Positions 5,823 to 6,866 of a DNA stretch of 6,866 bases are shown here, piece by piece (position 1 is the stretch's first letter; each line of letters begins with the position of its first letter). The notes beneath the pieces are model-generated. The model made no database searches and had not been told where the DNA came from. It saw only the letters and a program-made list of their open reading frames with translations. The translations under genes and the position numbers were made by a program. Source of the stretch: Candidatus Izemoplasma sp. (GTDB taxonomy: Bacteria; Bacillota_I; Bacilli_A; Izemoplasmatales; Izemoplasmataceae); assembly GCA_007116105.1 (NCBI GenBank), contig SKJA01000015.1, forward strand, positions 1 through 6,866, written 5' to 3'.

Positions 5823-6290
5823 ATGTCCGAAGTCTTTGAAGATTTTATTCCTTACCTAAAACACAAAGTAGGTTTTTTAAAAAGTGTCCCTTATCACCTC
5901 ATTCTGACCAATGAACGTCTCATCTTTGCCCAAAACACGAAAGCCGTTCAAAAAGCGGCCCAAGCCGCACTACTTCAAGAGATGAAAGGCAAAAGTCTCA
6001 AAGAACGCATGATGACAGGCATGGCACATAACGCTGTCTTATTTGATCAATACAAAGCCATGAGCATTGATGAGATTTTAGCCCAAACCCCAGGCAACTT
6101 CACCATCCCACGCCACACCCTTTTAAAAGTCCGCACTTCCATTGGCGCTGGTTTGGATGAAAACAATCAACCCACCAATGGCACCATCACCTTAACCACC
6201 ACCACCGGCAAAATGGTTTTTAAAGGCACCACCATACAAGATGGCGAACGCGCCTATCACGCATTAAAACGCGCGATTAAAGGAAACTAG
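5823..6290 (+). CDS. PH/GRAM-like domain protein of unknown function
   Basis: The gene encodes 155 residues. The ATG at 5823 follows a perfect AAGGAGG with five bases between. The N-terminal part has VPYHLILTNERLIFAQ, the two-strand opening common in bacterial PH-like and GRAM-like domains (a xxLxLTxxRLIF pattern). A charged helical insert follows (about 38-90), rich in Lys, Ala and Met. After it comes the second half of the sheet, IPRHTLLKVRTSIG and GTITLTTTTGKMVFKG, and a closing amphipathic helix that ends ALKRAIKG. There is no signal peptide or membrane helix, so it should be cytosolic or peripherally membrane-bound. Such domains often bind lipids or proteins, but the ligand here cannot be told. 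The fold assignment is inference from pattern, and the helical insert is longer than in minimal PH-like domains. It has its own promoter and terminator, so it is a single-gene unit with no evident partner. Confidence 0.85.
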   Translation: MSEVFEDFIPYLKHKVGFLKSVPYHLILTNERLIFAQNTKAVQKAAQAALLQEMKGKSLKERMMTGMAHNAVLFDQYKAMSIDEILAQTPGNFTIPRHTLLKVRTSIGAGLDENNQPTNGTITLTTTTGKMVFKGTTIQDGERAYHALKRAIKGN

Positions 6291-6315
6291 TTTCCATTTT
6301 CAATGTTTTTACCTT

Positions 6316-6351
6316 AAGCACGCCAACGCGTGCTTTTGTTTTTCGTTTTTG
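6316..6351 (+). terminator. Rho-independent terminator after the PH-like gene
   Basis: AAGCACGC (6316-6323) and GCGTGCTT (6328-6335) form a perfect 8-bp stem with a CAAC loop, followed by a T-rich tract (TTTTGTTTTTCGTTTTT). It lies about 25 bases after the stop codon and separates this gene from the amidohydrolase. Confidence 0.88.
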
Positions 6352-6380
6352 TCTTAGAATTAGTCCAAATTTGTTAAAAT
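6352..6380 (+). promoter_or_regulatory. Weak candidate promoter of the amidohydrolase gene
   Basis: TAAAAT (6375-6380) matches five of six -10 bases; an overlapping TATAGA lies at 6380-6385. No good -35 is found at 16-18 bases (TCTTAG at 6352-6357 is the nearest). The region is flanked by a 9-bp inverted repeat, TTTTGTCTT (6347-6355) and AAGACAAAA (6387-6395), which may matter for regulation. Confidence 0.35.
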
Positions 6381-6412
6381 ATAGACAAGACAAAACTAAA
6401 GGAATGATCCTC

Positions 6413-6866
6413 ATGAAAACAGCCTATATTCATTGCCGTATCCCTTTTTCTACCTACAATGCGTTCATTGTTGAGCATGGTCGCTTTACGCATGTGGGTC
6501 ATGCCCAATCGATTCTCAATCAGCCCATCGATCAAGTCGTTGACTTAGAAGATCACGTGGTCTTACCAGGCTTTAACGATGCGCATATGCATCTATTAGG
6601 GCTTGGCTATATGTTAAGCATTCATCCGCTTCATGGGTTTAAAACCATTCCCGAGCTTATCGAAACGCTCAAAGAAGACACGCGCCCACTCATTGAAGGG
6701 CGTGGCTTTACAGAAAGCCAGTTTGAAGAGCGTCGTGTGCTCACTAAAGACGACCTCAATCAAATCGCTGAGGACCGTCCCGTATTGCTTTACCGAGTGT
6801 GTGGTCATTTATTGGTCGTGAATGATTACGCGATTAAAAAGGTCATTGAGACCAAAGGAGAGCCCC
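6413..6866 (+). CDS. YtcJ-like metal-dependent amidohydrolase (N-terminal 151 codons)
   Basis: The frame runs off the window end; the family is usually about 500-550 residues, so roughly a quarter to a third is visible. The ATG at 6413 follows AAAGGA (6398-6403) with nine bases between. An in-frame ATG at 6404 abuts that site and is less likely. The N-terminus has the short beta strands of the amidohydrolase jacket domain. These lead into VVLPGFNDAHMHLLGLG, where H58 and H60 form the HxH metal ligands that open the TIM barrel. Further on, EGRGF and the RVCGHLLVVND segment match positions where YtcJ-type amidohydrolases have GxGW/F and a (D/R)xxGHxxxxN motif. The enzyme should hydrolyse an amide, imide or ester bond using bound metal in the cytosol; substrate specificity in this group is poorly defined and cannot be read here. 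No functional link to the TIR locus is apparent. Confidence 0.88.
   Translation, partial: MKTAYIHCRIPFSTYNAFIVEHGRFTHVGHAQSILNQPIDQVVDLEDHVVLPGFNDAHMHLLGLGYMLSIHPLHGFKTIPELIETLKEDTRPLIEGRGFTESQFEERRVLTKDDLNQIAEDRPVLLYRVCGHLLVVNDYAIKKVIETKGEP

Noticed and set aside
6614..6821. Small frames on both strands near the window end
   Set aside because: They overlap the clear amidohydrolase frame, which has the HxH motif and a good ribosome site and continues off the window.

Overview
The window reads as chromosomal DNA of a low-to-moderate GC Gram-positive-lineage bacterium (Bacillota, or a wall-less relative such as an Acholeplasma/Izemoplasma-type Mollicute). The evidence is strong AAGGAGG-type ribosome sites, TTGTCA-17-TATAAT-type promoters, TGG as the only tryptophan codon with no in-frame TGA (standard code), and an unusually large surface protein built from RsgI-like, Ig-like, InlB-type and BspA-type modules. 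The exact taxon cannot be fixed from this sequence.

Layout. (1) 1-110 looks like the left end of an IS3-family insertion sequence pointing leftwards, with the first ten codons of its OrfA on the minus strand. (2) 128-604 is a short beta-rich reading frame that begins within 20 bases of the IS end and has no well-placed ribosome site. It is probably the 3' remnant of a longer gene cut by the IS, and it ends at a strong Rho-independent terminator. (3) 846-5654 is the main feature: one continuous coding frame of about 1,600 codons interrupted by two in-frame TAA codons (3381 and 3522). In order it encodes a CxxC/CxxC zinc ribbon, a helical linker, a TIR domain, one transmembrane helix, an RsgI-like juxtamembrane domain, three DUF5011/HYR-type Ig-like domains, five InlB-type (Flg_new) repeats and a roughly 470-residue BspA-type leucine-rich repeat region. 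(4) 5823-6290 is a small PH/GRAM-like cytosolic protein with a near-consensus promoter and its own terminator. (5) 6413 to the window end is the N-terminal part of a YtcJ-like amidohydrolase.

How the parts relate. Each plus-strand gene seems to be its own transcription unit, so there is no clear operon. The TIR locus is the feature of most interest. Restored to one polypeptide, it would have a cytosolic TIR domain, a single membrane span and a leucine-rich-repeat ectodomain. That is the layout of an animal Toll-like receptor with reversed topology (N-terminus inside), built from bacterial surface modules, with an RsgI-like domain where RsgI proteins couple outside sensing to inside signalling. 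Both stop codons fall where neighbouring repeat units have Tyr and Gln, so they look like single-base nonsense mutations rather than a gene boundary. The locus is therefore either a recently broken receptor gene or a shortened TIR membrane protein followed by an orphaned LRR fragment.
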